Shown: positions 26,875 to 36,315 of the stretch, piece by piece
Layout of the letters: every line of letters starts with the position of its first letter
How positions within the stretch are numbered: position 1 is the stretch's first letter
Assembly: GCA_902538495.1 (NCBI GenBank)
Contig: CACBFJ010000007.1
Coordinates: forward strand, 1-49,571
Reading direction: 5' to 3'
Length of the DNA: 49,571 nt
Origin: an uncultured Pelagibacteraceae bacterium
GTDB taxonomy: Bacteria > Pseudomonadota > Alphaproteobacteria > Pelagibacterales > Pelagibacteraceae
Translations under genes and position numbers: made by a program
The notes under the pieces: generated by a model
The model's database searches: none
Told to the model about the DNA's origin: nothing
What the model saw: the letters and a program-made list of their open reading frames with translations, nothing else

Positions 26875-27423
26875 TTAGGCTGCTTTTAATGTACCTAATA
26901 GTAGTCTAAAAGGTATAAGCATAACTAAGGCAACAAAAATTTTAACTGCTAAATCTCCTAATGAAAGAGTGGTCCAAGGTATTCCTGTTCCATAAAACGA
27001 AATCGAGAAGAACAGAAATGTATCTACTGTTGAGCCAATTAAAGACGATGTTAAAGGAGCTATGTACCATTTTCTTTTTCTCAACTGATCAAAAATTTGA
27101 ACGTCTAAAAGTTGAGCAATTATAAATGCCGTCCCTGATCCTATTGCAATTCTAATTGAAATAATATCGGTAAAATTTGTCGAGAACACCAATGTAAATA
27201 AAATTCCAATCGTAAAGCCAATATATACAATCTTTCTAGCCACAATTTTTCCAAAAGATCTATTGGCCAAGTCTGTGATTAAAAAGGCAATAGGATAACT
27301 AAAAGCGCCGTAAGTTAATAACTCTTCTAAACCATAATAGTTAATTGGGAATTGAACTAAGTAGTTTGAAGCTAAAACTACAACCCCCATAATAAATGAG
27401 AGTAACAAAAATAATTTATTCAT
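26875..27423 (-). CDS. yhhQ: VUT-family transporter, queuosine-precursor type (YhhQ)
   Basis: A 182-residue membrane protein with about six helices. Seen: FSYPIAFLITDLANRSFGKIVARKIVYIGF and ALGSGTAFIIAQLLDVQIFDQLR-like motif (here IGSGTAFIIAQLLDVQIFDQL), GSTVDTFLFFSISFYGTG, all signatures of the VUT/YhhQ family. E. coli YhhQ takes up the queuosine precursors preQ0/preQ1; this suggests salvage for tRNA modification. Its ATG overlaps the rpmB stop by one base, so it is cotranscribed with rpmB. Substrate assignment rests on family only. Confidence 0.88.
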   Translation of the reverse strand: MNKLFLLLSFIMGVVVLASNYLVQFPINYYGLEELLTYGAFSYPIAFLITDLANRSFGKIVARKIVYIGFTIGILFTLVFSTNFTDIISIRIAIGSGTAFIIAQLLDVQIFDQLRKRKWYIAPLTSSLIGSTVDTFLFFSISFYGTGIPWTTLSLGDLAVKIFVALVMLIPFRLLLGTLKAA

Positions 27424-27737
27424 CAGGCGTTTTTAGATTGGATTATTTTTTTTTGAAATGGTGACTTAATCAAAAGGTTTTTTTTTAATTTTTTCAATCT
27501 TGGTGATAAATTTTTATTTTTTACAGTCTTTAAAAATTCGTCAAAGCTTCCTTTCTTATCGACTGATCTTACTCCAGCATTACTCACTGTTAATTTTAAA
27601 CTTCTTTTTAAAAGTTCACTGGTGAATTTAACTTTTTTCAAATTTGGTAAAAATCTTCTTTTTGTCTTATTGTTAGCGTGACTAACATTATGACCTTTCA
27701 TTGGAATTTTCCCAGTAAGTTCACATTTTTTTGACAT
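27423..27737 (-). CDS. rpmB: 50S ribosomal protein L28
   Basis: A 104-residue basic ribosomal protein of the large subunit. Seen: the conserved start [35 protein letters not shown] (key parts: [17 protein letters not shown] and TKRRFLPNL), then [21 protein letters not shown]. The length agrees with the longer alphaproteobacterial form. A strong sigma70-type promoter lies just upstream. Cotranscribed with the transporter gene downstream. Confidence 0.97.
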   Translation of the reverse strand: MSKKCELTGKIPMKGHNVSHANNKTKRRFLPNLKKVKFTSELLKRSLKLTVSNAGVRSVDKKGSFDEFLKTVKNKNLSPRLKKLKKNLLIKSPFQKKIIQSKNA

Positions 27738-27748
27738 AATAGACCGAC

Positions 27749-27777
27749 TATATAAGATTAGAAAATGCTTGCGTCAA
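27749..27777 (-). promoter_or_regulatory. Sigma70-type promoter of rpmB
   Basis: On the minus strand TTGACG (27777-27772) and TATATA (27754-27749) are 17 bases apart, close to the sigma70 consensus with ideal spacing. The predicted start lies about 5-10 bases before the rpmB ATG at 27737, so the leader is very short. Confidence 0.7.
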
Positions 27778-27795
27778 GTTTATAAAATTTGAATT

Positions 27796-28842
27796 TTATT
27801 TTTTTCCTATAATTTCTGAGAAATTCTTAACACCGTCTTTTATCAGTAATTCTTTAAGCTCTTTTTTAATTAAATTTACAATATTAGGCCCTCTATAAAC
27901 CATTCCTGTGTAAAGTTGAACATAATTGGCACCCGCTAAAAATTTTTCATAAGCACTTTTTCCTGAATCAACTCCACCAACACCTATAATTTTAATTTTT
28001 CCTTTGAGAATTTTGTAAAATTTATTAATTAAATTAGTAGATTTTTCTTCAATTGGTTTTCCAGATAGACCCCCTTTTTGGTGCTTTTGTATATTATTTA
28101 AACTATCCCTAGTTGAGTCTGAAGTATTTGAAATAATAACAACCTCAATGTTATTATTTAATAATACATCTGAAATGTTATTAATTTCTTCATCTTCTAT
28201 ATCAGGAGAAACTTTTACTGCTAATGGAATTGTTGAATTTAATTCTTTTTTTTCATTCTCTATTTCTTTTAACAATTCATTTAATTTTGATTGATCGTGA
28301 AAATTTCGTAGATCTTCAGTATTTGGTGAAGAAATATTTATAGTAATATAATCAGCAACATCATGGAAGGTTTTAAAACACTTTAAATAGTCCTCAAGTC
28401 TATTTTCAGAATCTTTATTTGGTCCAATATTTATACCTAGTAAACCAATTTGTTTATTAGATTTAATTCTACGGACTATATTTTCTGCACCAGAGTTATT
28501 AAAGCCAAGTCTATTTATTAATGCCTCATCCTCTTCTAATCTAAATACTCTTGGTTTGGGATTTCCATATTGCTGTAAAGGAGTTATAGTGCCTACCTCT
28601 ACAAATCCGAACCCCAATTTAAATAATGAATTATATACTTCAGCATTTTTATCAAAACCTGCTGCCATACCAATAGGATTTTCTAATTTTTTATTAAATA
28701 ATTTTGTTTCAAACAAGGGATTATTTTTTTCACGATCTAAAATATTTGGAATAAAATTAAATTTTAGTGATTTTATAGCCAAATTATGGGCTGTCTCTGG
28801 ATCTAATTTAAAAATCAAAGATCTTAAATTTGAAAACATCAT
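27796..28842 (-). CDS. pyrD: Dihydroorotate dehydrogenase (quinone), class 2
   Basis: A 348-residue FMN enzyme oxidising dihydroorotate to orotate in pyrimidine synthesis, passing electrons to quinone at the membrane. Seen: an N-terminal helix pair (FSNLRSLIFKLDPETAHNLAIKSL) that marks the membrane-bound class 2, NPIGMAAGFDKNAEVYN, FVEVGTITPLQQYGNPKPR, the catalytic-Ser segment TINISSPNTEDLRN, and FMN phosphate site GVGGVDSGKSAYEKFLAGA. Its ATG overlaps the lysS stop by 4 bases, so both are translated from one message. Confidence 0.97.
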   Translation of the reverse strand: MMFSNLRSLIFKLDPETAHNLAIKSLKFNFIPNILDREKNNPLFETKLFNKKLENPIGMAAGFDKNAEVYNSLFKLGFGFVEVGTITPLQQYGNPKPRVFRLEEDEALINRLGFNNSGAENIVRRIKSNKQIGLLGINIGPNKDSENRLEDYLKCFKTFHDVADYITINISSPNTEDLRNFHDQSKLNELLKEIENEKKELNSTIPLAVKVSPDIEDEEINNISDVLLNNNIEVVIISNTSDSTRDSLNNIQKHQKGGLSGKPIEEKSTNLINKFYKILKGKIKIIGVGGVDSGKSAYEKFLAGANYVQLYTGMVYRGPNIVNLIKKELKELLIKDGVKNFSEIIGKK

Positions 28843-30401
28843 TTTACTCTTTTTTGTATAAGATCTTTTGTTTCTTGGACACCAAAAAAACTTATAAAAA
28901 ATCCCATTCGTGGTCCATTTTGGTCACCAAAAACAACCTCATAAATTAATTTAAACCAGTCTCTTAAATTTTTTGAGTATCCATTTTCTTTACCAGTTGA
29001 ATAAATTAATGTTTGGATATCCTCTGGTGACATTTCATCATTACAATTATCTAATGTACTAACTAAAGCCTTAAGTGCAATTTTTTCATCATTATTGGGT
29101 ATTTTATATTTTTTTTGTTTTTTTATGACATCGTTAAAATATTTAATTGCATATCCTACTAAATCATTAAAAATTGGATAATCTTTTTCCTCAATATCTT
29201 TTTTATATTTCTTTACAAATTTCCATAGAAGCTCTTTATTATCAGCATTACTTGTTTCAACAAGATTTAAAAGCATTGAAAAGGACATTATCATTTTTTC
29301 TTCAGGAACTTTACTATCATGTACATGCCATACAGGATTCATTAACAACTTGAAATCATCTTGATTTTTCGCCTTATCCAATAATTCTAGATATTCATCA
29401 ACAGTTTTTGAAACAATTTCTTTATAAAGTTTTTTAGCTCTTTTGGGATTTTGATACATATATAAGGAAAGGCTTTCTGGTGAAGCATATTTTAGCCATT
29501 GATCAATCGTAATTCCATTCCCCTTTGATTTAGAAATTTTCTCCCCTTTTTCATCCAAAAATAATTCATAAGCGAATCCAGATGGATTTGTTTTTCCTAT
29601 TAGTTTTATTATTTTTGAGGATAAAATTGCGCTCTCAATAAGATCTTTTCCATACATCTCAAAATCTACATCTAAAGCATACCATCTCATTGCCCAATCT
29701 ACTTTCCATTGAAGCTTGCAATTACCATCTAGAATACTCATCTCTAAATCTTTCCCATTATTATCAAAAATTATTGTCGATTTTTCTTTATTTATTTCTT
29801 TCATCGGAATTTCTAAAACACGACCTGTATCAGGACAAATAGGTAAAAAAGGACAATATGTCTTCTGACGCTCCTTTCCCAATGTTGGCAATATAATATT
29901 CATAATTCCATCATAATTTTTTAAAATTTCTTGAAGTGACGAATTAAAAAAACCTGACTTGTAGAGTTTTGTTGAACTTTTAAAACTATATTGAAAATTG
30001 AAATTATCTAAAAAATTTTTAAGCATTTGATTATTATGCTCTCCAAAACTATCAAACTTTTTAAACGGGTCTGGAACTTTAGTTAACGGTTTATGTAAGT
30101 TTTCTTCAAGCAAGTCTTTATTTGGTACATTGTCTGGAACTTTTCTAAGTCCATCCATATCATCAGAAAAAGTAACAATTTCAGTAGGAAGATCGGTAAG
30201 ATGTTTCAAGGCATTAACAATCATTGAGGTTCTAGCAACTTCACCAAAGGTTCCTATGTGAGGAAGTCCACTAGGGCCGTAACCTGTTTGTAGAGTAATT
30301 TTACCTTTTTTTTCTATTATGGACTTTCTTTCTCGAAGCATTTTTTTTGCCTCAACAAAAGGCCATGCACTTGTTTTGTCTAAATTTTCTTTTTTTATCA
30401 T
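28839..30401 (-). CDS. lysS: Lysyl-tRNA synthetase, class I
   Basis: A 520-residue class I aminoacyl-tRNA synthetase charging tRNA-Lys. Seen: the HIGH-type motif in TGYGPSGLPHIGTFGEVA, FSDDMDGLRKVPDNVP, and the KMSKS-type loop GEKISKSKGNGITIDQWL. This is the archaeal-type LysRS (LysRS1), which is normal in alphaproteobacteria and unrelated to the class II enzyme of most bacteria. The C-terminal helical anticodon-binding domain is complete. First gene of the lysS-pyrD pair; divergent from trkH with about 90 bases between them. Confidence 0.97.
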   Translation of the reverse strand: MIKKENLDKTSAWPFVEAKKMLRERKSIIEKKGKITLQTGYGPSGLPHIGTFGEVARTSMIVNALKHLTDLPTEIVTFSDDMDGLRKVPDNVPNKDLLEENLHKPLTKVPDPFKKFDSFGEHNNQMLKNFLDNFNFQYSFKSSTKLYKSGFFNSSLQEILKNYDGIMNIILPTLGKERQKTYCPFLPICPDTGRVLEIPMKEINKEKSTIIFDNNGKDLEMSILDGNCKLQWKVDWAMRWYALDVDFEMYGKDLIESAILSSKIIKLIGKTNPSGFAYELFLDEKGEKISKSKGNGITIDQWLKYASPESLSLYMYQNPKRAKKLYKEIVSKTVDEYLELLDKAKNQDDFKLLMNPVWHVHDSKVPEEKMIMSFSMLLNLVETSNADNKELLWKFVKKYKKDIEEKDYPIFNDLVGYAIKYFNDVIKKQKKYKIPNNDEKIALKALVSTLDNCNDEMSPEDIQTLIYSTGKENGYSKNLRDWFKLIYEVVFGDQNGPRMGFFISFFGVQETKDLIQKRVK

Positions 30402-30489
30402 TAATAAACTTAATAAATTCTCTAAATTACGAACAACTTAATTCTTATAGAGTTGAAATTTATTTACCATAAAATAATGTTCTTTCAAA

Positions 30490-31929
30490 ATGTCTAATTA
30501 TAAAACTGTTTTTTTCACACTTGGAATTCTGCAAATAATACTCGGAATTTTTATGTTCATTCCAGTTGGTGCGCAATTTTTATATAATGAAATTGATTCC
30601 TCCTTTTTGGGTGCTTCAATTGTAACAATTATTTTTGGAACTTTATTTTTTCTATCAAACCTAGATCATAATAAAAAACTGAATCTTCAGCAGGCCTTTT
30701 TATTAACTGCTTTGTCTTGGTTAAGTATTGCTATATTTGGTTCACTTCCATTTTTGTTCTCAAGTATTAATTTTTCATTTACAAATGCATTTTTTGAGAG
30801 CATGTCTGGTATTACTACTACAGGCTCTACTATCATTTCTAATCTTGAGGATATGCCAAAGAGTATTTTATTATGGAGAGCATTACTTCAGTGGTTGGGT
30901 GGCATTGGTATCATTGTAATGGCAATTACATTGATGCCAATTATGAATGTTGGTGGTATGCAACTTTTTAAAATTTCAAATAATGACTCATCTGAAAAAA
31001 TTCTACCTAAATCAAAAGAAATAGCATTAAGATTGATACTTGTTTACACAACTCTAACAATATTTTGTGCAACGTCTTACAAAATCTTTGGGATGGATTT
31101 CTTCGATAGTATAACTCACTCTATGACTACAATAGCTACTGGTGGATTTTCGAACTATAATGAGTCGTTAGGTTTCTTTAATAGTAGATTTATCGAAAGT
31201 TCAGCAATAATTTTCATATTATTAGGGAGTATTCCTTTTATTTCCTACATAAAATTTTTAAATGGTGATAGAGAAATTTTTTTCAAAGATATACAAATCA
31301 AAACATTTTTAAAAATAATCTTTTTTTCAATAGTAATTTTATCGATTTATCTCAATTTTAATGGCTCAATTAAATTTGATTTTATTGCAGTGTTATTTAA
31401 CGTAATTTCAATATTAACTGGTACAGGTTATGTTAATGCTCAATTTGATAGTTGGGGAAGTTTTTCACTCGTATTATTCTTAATATTAATGTTTATAGGT
31501 GGTTGCGCAGGTTCGACAACATGTGGTGTTAAAATATTTAGAATCCAAATTTTATACTCTTTTGTGATTAATAACTTAAAGAAAATTATTTATCCAAAAG
31601 GAGTTTTTGTTCTTAAGTATGATCAAAACCCAATCGATAATAAATTTATTTCGTCAATAATTTCTTTTATTTATTTGTATCTAATTATATTTTTTCTTCT
31701 TGCTGTTATGCTATCTTTAACTGGACTAGATTTTGTGACTTCAATTTCTGGAGCAGCTACATCAATATCCAATGTTGGACCAGGTTTAGGTTCAACTATA
31801 GGTCCCAATGGGGATTTTTCCTCAATACCAAACATATCAAAATGGATATTGTGTTTAGGAATGATTTTAGGAAGACTAGAATTGTTTGCAATATTAGTTT
31901 TATTTTTACCCTCATTCTGGAGAAATTAG
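30490..31929 (+). CDS. trkH: Potassium uptake transporter, TrkH/KtrB family
   Basis: A 479-residue membrane protein with four pore repeats. The selectivity-filter glycines are visible in each repeat: GITTTGSTII, TTIATGGFSNYN, SILTGTGYVNAQ and SISNVGPGLGST. GGIGIIVMAITLMPIMNVGG and the GGCAGSTTCGVKIFR segment are also typical of TrkH. It needs a cytoplasmic gating subunit (TrkA), which is not in this window. The AmpG-like gene starts three bases after its stop, so they may be cotranscribed. Confidence 0.95.
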   Translation: MSNYKTVFFTLGILQIILGIFMFIPVGAQFLYNEIDSSFLGASIVTIIFGTLFFLSNLDHNKKLNLQQAFLLTALSWLSIAIFGSLPFLFSSINFSFTNAFFESMSGITTTGSTIISNLEDMPKSILLWRALLQWLGGIGIIVMAITLMPIMNVGGMQLFKISNNDSSEKILPKSKEIALRLILVYTTLTIFCATSYKIFGMDFFDSITHSMTTIATGGFSNYNESLGFFNSRFIESSAIIFILLGSIPFISYIKFLNGDREIFFKDIQIKTFLKIIFFSIVILSIYLNFNGSIKFDFIAVLFNVISILTGTGYVNAQFDSWGSFSLVLFLILMFIGGCAGSTTCGVKIFRIQILYSFVINNLKKIIYPKGVFVLKYDQNPIDNKFISSIISFIYLYLIIFFLLAVMLSLTGLDFVTSISGAATSISNVGPGLGSTIGPNGDFSSIPNISKWILCLGMILGRLELFAILVLFLPSFWRN

Positions 31930-31932
31930 ATT

Positions 31933-33394
31933 ATGAAAAATATTAATATTTTTTTTGAAAAAAAACCTTTAAAAATGATTTGTTTAGGATTTTCATCTGG
32001 GCTTCCAATATTACTGGTTTTTTCAACTCTTTCGGTTTGGCTCGTTAAGGCAGGAATAAGTAGAAGTACTGTAACATTATTCAGCTGGGCAGGATTTGCG
32101 TATGCATTTAAATATCTATGGTCACCACTAGTAGATAATTACAAATTACCAATCTTCAAAAAATTTGGCCATAGAAGAAGCTGGCTATTGTTTTCTCAAT
32201 TTTTAATTATTACTGCATTAATATTAACTGCATTTACAGATCCCAAAGAAAGTCTGTTTTTTACTGCTTTATTCATTACAATTCTCGCCTTTTTTAGTGC
32301 AACTCAAGATATTCTTATCGATGCTTTTAGAATTGAGTCCGCTCCACAATCTTTGCAAGGTCCGTTATCATCTATGTATATCGCTGGTTATAGAATTGCG
32401 ATGCTTGTCGCAGGTGCTGGAAGTTTGTGGTTAGCATCCTTTTTTGGGACAGAGATCTATGACCAAAATGTATGGAAAAAAGTTTATCTAATTATGTCTT
32501 TGTTCATGTTTGTTGGAGTTTTTGCAACTTTTATCTCAGATGAGCCAAAATTAAAAAAAAATTTAAATTCTGGCAATCATGTAAAATTTCTAATAAGTAT
32601 CTTTATTGCTGTTATAGGTTTTATTTATTTGTACTCAGTTATAGATAGCCCTTTTGAAAAAAATGATGTTTTAATAAATTTTATATTTTCATTATCAAGA
32701 TTAATAATCTGTTTTGTTTTTTCGTATTTGATAATTTCTTTACTTATATTAATTCAATTTGCTCCCAAAAATAAAATTTCAAAGAGCTATATGGGTCCAA
32801 TTTTAAATTTTATTCAAAGATATGGAAAATTTGCATTTTTAATACTTATTTTAATTTCGCTATATAGAATTGCTGATATCGTAATGGGAGTTATGGCAAA
32901 TATATTCTATTTAGAAAAAGGTTATAAAATTTCAGACATTGCAACTTATTCAAAATTTTTTGGGGTTTTTGCTACAATATTTGGTGGATTTATTGGAGGT
33001 TATTGCTCATATAAATTTGGTACAATGAAATGCTTATTCTTTGGTGCCTTGATTGCTGCTTTAAGTAATTTATTGTTTGCATGGTTAGCAGTATCCCCAA
33101 TCAGCATTAATTTTTTAATTGCGGTGATAACAGCTGATAACATATCTAGTGGATTTGCTGGAGCTGCCTTTGTAATCTATTTATCGGGCTTAACTTCAAT
33201 AAAGTTTACTGCAACACAATATGCTTTATTCAGCTCCATCATGTTGTTTTTACCCAAGTTAATTGCCGGGTATGCTGGTAGCTGGGTTGATATTATGGGA
33301 TATCCATATTTTTTTTTCTTTAACTGCTCTTTTAGGATTACCTGTTCTCATTTTGATTATTTGGATCAGTAAAGTAGCACCAGTAAAAAATTAA
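31933..33394 (+). CDS. ampG: MFS permease, AmpG-like (frameshifted near the 3' end)
   Basis: A major-facilitator protein of about 486 residues with 12 helices. Seen: MICLGFSSGLPILLVFSTLSVWL, YAFKYLWSPLVDNYKLP, FGHRRSWLLFSQ and AFFSATQDILIDAFRIE, which together are the AmpG signature; AmpG imports anhydro-muropeptides from the periplasm for recycling. The literal frame stops at 33372; taking one T from the nine-T run at 33309-33317 gives LTALLGLPVLILIIWISKVAPVKN, a proper last helix, ending at 33394. The next gene, a cytosolic NlpC/P60 peptidase, begins at the following base, which supports muropeptide degradation. Confidence 0.82.
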
Positions 33395-34147
33395 ATGAGA
33401 TATAATTTTTTAAATACATCCGTATCTAACTTATATACTAAACCGTCTAGTAAGGCAGAGGTTAGTTCACAAATAATATACGGAGAAAAGTTTAGAATAT
33501 TATCAAAACAAAAAAGTTGGGTAAAAATTAAAACTAGTTATGATAACTATGTAGGCTTTATAAAAAATAATAATTTTAAGAAAAAATTTAAGCCAACAAA
33601 AAAAGTTTATAAGTTGAAAGCAAAAATTTACAAAAAAGTAAAAAAAAAATTTTTACCAACTAATCAATTTTTATATTTTGCCTCAGGAATATCTTTAATT
33701 AGTAAAAATAAAGCTTTTACCCAATTTGAAGATAATAAATGGTTGAGAAATAAGGATTTAAGAGAGATTACACATTTTGAAAAAAATTATAAAAAAATTT
33801 TAAGATTATTTCTAAATTCTAAATATAAATGGGGTGGTAAGACAGCTGATGGTATTGATTGTTCTGCATTAATACAAATATACTATTATTACAATAGAAC
33901 TTTTTTTCCTAGAGATTCAAAAGATCAAGCGAAATATTGTCAAAAAAAAATAAGTAAAAATTTGTCAGAGGGAGATATCGTCTTTTGGAAAGGACATGTT
34001 GGGATGTGTCTTAATAAACATCAATTTATTCATGCTTATGGTCCCAGAAAGAAAGTTGTAATAATGCCAACGAAATTTACTATTATGTTGATCGATAAAA
34101 CAGCTAAATTAAATATTATAAAAATTAGTAATATTAAAAAATATTAA
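33395..34147 (+). CDS. NlpC/P60 family peptidase with N-terminal SH3-like domains
   Basis: A 250-residue protein without a signal peptide, so presumably cytosolic. Seen: N-terminal SH3b-like repeat (VSNLYTKPSSKAEVSSQIIYGEKFRIL, key: LYTKPSSKAEVSSQ; then WVKIKTSYDNYVGFI), and a C-terminal NlpC/P60 domain with nucleophile Cys in GIDCSALIQIYY, His in GHVGMCL and the third residue His in FIHAYG. The architecture matches dipeptidyl-peptidase VI-like gamma-D-glutamyl-diamino acid endopeptidases that trim recycled stem peptides. It abuts the AmpG-like permease. Its 3' end overlaps tyrA (opposite strand) by 4 bases. Confidence 0.88.
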   Translation: MRYNFLNTSVSNLYTKPSSKAEVSSQIIYGEKFRILSKQKSWVKIKTSYDNYVGFIKNNNFKKKFKPTKKVYKLKAKIYKKVKKKFLPTNQFLYFASGISLISKNKAFTQFEDNKWLRNKDLREITHFEKNYKKILRLFLNSKYKWGGKTADGIDCSALIQIYYYYNRTFFPRDSKDQAKYCQKKISKNLSEGDIVFWKGHVGMCLNKHQFIHAYGPRKKVVIMPTKFTIMLIDKTAKLNIIKISNIKKY

Positions 34148-35040
34148 TTTCTTCCAAAATCAGGTTTGCTAGTATCTTGTTTCAATTTAACAATTTTAGA
34201 TCTTACTTTCTTAGTTTGAGTTAATTTTTTAATAACTGATTTACTATCACCTAAGATAATGTCTCTCTTAAAGGAATGAAGATTTTTCACAAAAATATCA
34301 ATTGCTTTTGATACATTTATTTTATTGTTAAAAAAAATATCTCTCCACATTATTTCATTTGATGCGGCTATTCTTGAAAAATCTCGCAAACCACCTGCAC
34401 TATATTTAATTAAATTATATTTCTGTTTTTTTTCAAAATCTTGTGCAGATTTTACGAGATTATAAGCAATTAAATGCGGTAAATGACTTGTCATTGAAAA
34501 AATCTTATCATGTTTTTCAGAATTCATTTCAACAGTTTTAGAGCCTACCTTTTTCCAAAAAGATCTTAAAAAATTTAAATGTTTAATATTAGTTTTTTTA
34601 TCTTTTATTAAAACACACCATTTATTTTCGAATAAATCTTCTTTCCCATTTTCAGGTCCGCTGACCTCAGACCCTGCAATGGGGTGGCTTGAGGTCCAGA
34701 ATATTTTTTTTTTTAAATTTTTTTTAATTATTTCATTGGATTTTAGTTTTGCTGAACCAATATCCGTAATTATATGCTCAGATGAAAGATAATCATTTAT
34801 TTTTAAAATTATTTTTTTATATTCACTCATCGGTGTACAAAAAATAATAAAACCTGTAAGTGGCACTACATCCTTTAATTTTTTTACAATGGTACCTTTT
34901 AATTTAAGTTTTTTTATTTTTTCAATATTTTTTTTTGATTTTTCGTAAATGAAAATTTTTTTTGAAATTTTTTTTTTGGAAATTTTTCTGACTAAAGATG
35001 AACCTAGTAGACCACAACCAATAATCAATATATTTTTCAT
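34144..35040 (-). CDS. tyrA: Prephenate/arogenate dehydrogenase (TyrA family)
   Basis: A 298-residue NAD(P)-dependent dehydrogenase for the last steps to tyrosine. Seen: the dinucleotide-binding start NILIIGCGLLGSSLVRKIS, FIIFCTPMSEYKKII, ITDIGSAKLKSNEI, HPIAGSEVSGPENGKEDLF, and the catalytic region FSMTSHLPHLIAYNLV. There is no fused chorismate mutase domain. It follows hisC with a 4-base overlap; HisC-type aminotransferases often also act on prephenate or aromatic keto acids, so the pair can make tyrosine. Arogenate versus prephenate preference is not readable. Confidence 0.93.
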   Translation of the reverse strand: MKNILIIGCGLLGSSLVRKISKKKISKKIFIYEKSKKNIEKIKKLKLKGTIVKKLKDVVPLTGFIIFCTPMSEYKKIILKINDYLSSEHIITDIGSAKLKSNEIIKKNLKKKIFWTSSHPIAGSEVSGPENGKEDLFENKWCVLIKDKKTNIKHLNFLRSFWKKVGSKTVEMNSEKHDKIFSMTSHLPHLIAYNLVKSAQDFEKKQKYNLIKYSAGGLRDFSRIAASNEIMWRDIFFNNKINVSKAIDIFVKNLHSFKRDIILGDSKSVIKKLTQTKKVRSKIVKLKQDTSKPDFGRN

Positions 35041-36114
35041 CTCTTAAATATACTTTCAGCTGCTTTCATAAATTTTATATTATCAGTTTTTGAACCCACT
35101 GTTAATCTCAACATATTTTTTATTTTATACCCATCCTCTGTAGATCTTAAAATTATTCCTTTATTCTTTAGTTTTTCATAAAAATATTTAGCTTTAATTC
35201 TACATTTAGAAAAATCCAAAAGTAAAAAATTAGCTGAAATTTTATTAGAATTAATTTGATAGTTTTTCAAAAAATTTTTTATTTTTTTTGCATAAAAAAT
35301 GTTATGGCTAATTGAACGAGATATAAACTTATTATCTTTAAGAGACTCAACTGCTGCTTTTTGGGCTACCTCGTTAACATTAAATGGGGGTTTGATAATG
35401 TTGAGGGACTTTATAATTTTTTTTGACCCATATCCCCATCCTATTCTTAATGACGATAAACCATAAATTTTCGAGAATGTCCTTAAAATAAAAACATTCT
35501 CTTTTTTCTTAAATAAATCTAAACCTGATTTATAATCGTTATTTTTCATATATTCTGCATAAGCATCATCTACTACAAGTAAAATATCTTTTCTCAGTTT
35601 TTTTCTTAATTCAATAAGTTCAATTTCAGTCAAATAAGTTCCTGTCGGGTTATTTGGATTTGCTAAAAAAACAATTTTAGTTTTTTTTGTAACTTTTTTA
35701 ATTATTTCTGAAATTGAAATTTTATAATTTTTTTCTTTAGCAAATATTACTTTTGCACCTACTATTTTTGAATAAATCCTGTACATTAAAAAACTAAATT
35801 GGGGAACAATTACTTCATCTTTTGGTCTTAAAAAATAATTGACATAACATCTGAATAACCTCATCAGATCCAGCCCCACAAATAACTCTGTCTTTATCGC
35901 ATTTAAATTTCTTTGAGATTTGAGACCTAAGCACCTTAGATTTACCATCCGGGTATCTAAAAAAATTAAGGTTTTTATTTGATATTATTTTCTTTACTTT
36001 AGAGCTCATACCAAGAGCGGACTCATTAGCTGATAATTTAATAACCTTTTTCAAATTATTAACGCTAGATTTACCTGGCTCATAGGCATCAATATTGAAT
36101 TTTTTAAATCTCAT
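35037..36114 (-). CDS. hisC: Histidinol-phosphate/aromatic aminotransferase (frameshifted in this sequence)
   Basis: A PLP aminotransferase of about 358 residues, fold type I. Seen: KLSANESALGMS and FRYPDGKSKVLRSQIS at the N-terminus, VICGAGSDEVIQML, FLANPNNPTGTYL (PLP ring contact), VVDDAYAEYM, and the PLP lysine in TFSKIYGLSSLRIGWGYG. The coding text breaks at the A run 35830-35835: with five instead of six bases the sequence runs through CQLFLRPKDEVIVPQFSF. First gene of the hisC-tyrA unit, divergent from metX across the riboswitch region. Role in histidine or aromatic amino acid synthesis, or both. Confidence 0.9.
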
Positions 36115-36197
36115 AATATTTTCTTTTTTTTAATTTTTATGCTCTTTATAGATAAATTAAGATTTTTTTATATAGTTTTAGTTAAAATATATTAAAA

Positions 36198-36226
36198 TTG
36201 ACATAGCTCAAAACTTCTTGTACAAA
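36198..36226 (+). promoter_or_regulatory. Sigma70-type promoter of metX-metW
   Basis: TTGACA at 36198-36203 is a perfect -35 hexamer; TACAAA at 36221-36226 is a fair -10 after exactly 17 bases. The predicted start at about 36233 coincides with the 5' strand of riboswitch helix P1, so the aptamer begins at the first transcribed bases. Confidence 0.7.
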
Positions 36227-36230
36227 ATTT

Positions 36231-36281
36231 CCGCGCTGATTTATCTGAATTGCGAGCGCTTTAAAAAAACCGCTAAAAAAG
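36231..36281 (+). promoter_or_regulatory. SAM-II/SAM-V-type S-adenosylmethionine riboswitch
   Basis: The conserved SAM-II core is present in order: GCGCTGATTTA (36233-36243), TTGC (36250-36253), GCGC (36256-36259), and GCTAAAA (36272-36278). Helix P1 pairs GCGCT (36233-36237) with AGCGC (36255-36259). The second pseudoknot helix involves weak AT pairs and I could not trace it confidently. SAM-II aptamers control methionine biosynthesis genes in alphaproteobacteria, and metX starts 35 bases downstream. High SAM is expected to reduce expression; no clear ribosome site is seen to be sequestered. Confidence 0.82.
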
Positions 36282-36315
36282 TTTTTTTCTCACAATTCAA
36301 TTCTCAGCAATAATT

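Noticed and set aside
36115..36197. A tRNA or small RNA gene in the largest intergenic gap.
   Set aside because: No cloverleaf or T-loop pattern was found; the sequence is nearly pure A/T apart from the promoter and riboswitch.
36263..36288. A7C / GT7 hairpin as an intrinsic terminator after the riboswitch.
   Set aside because: The stem is almost only A-U pairs and overlaps the GCTAAAA core of the aptamer; kept only as a possible alternative fold.
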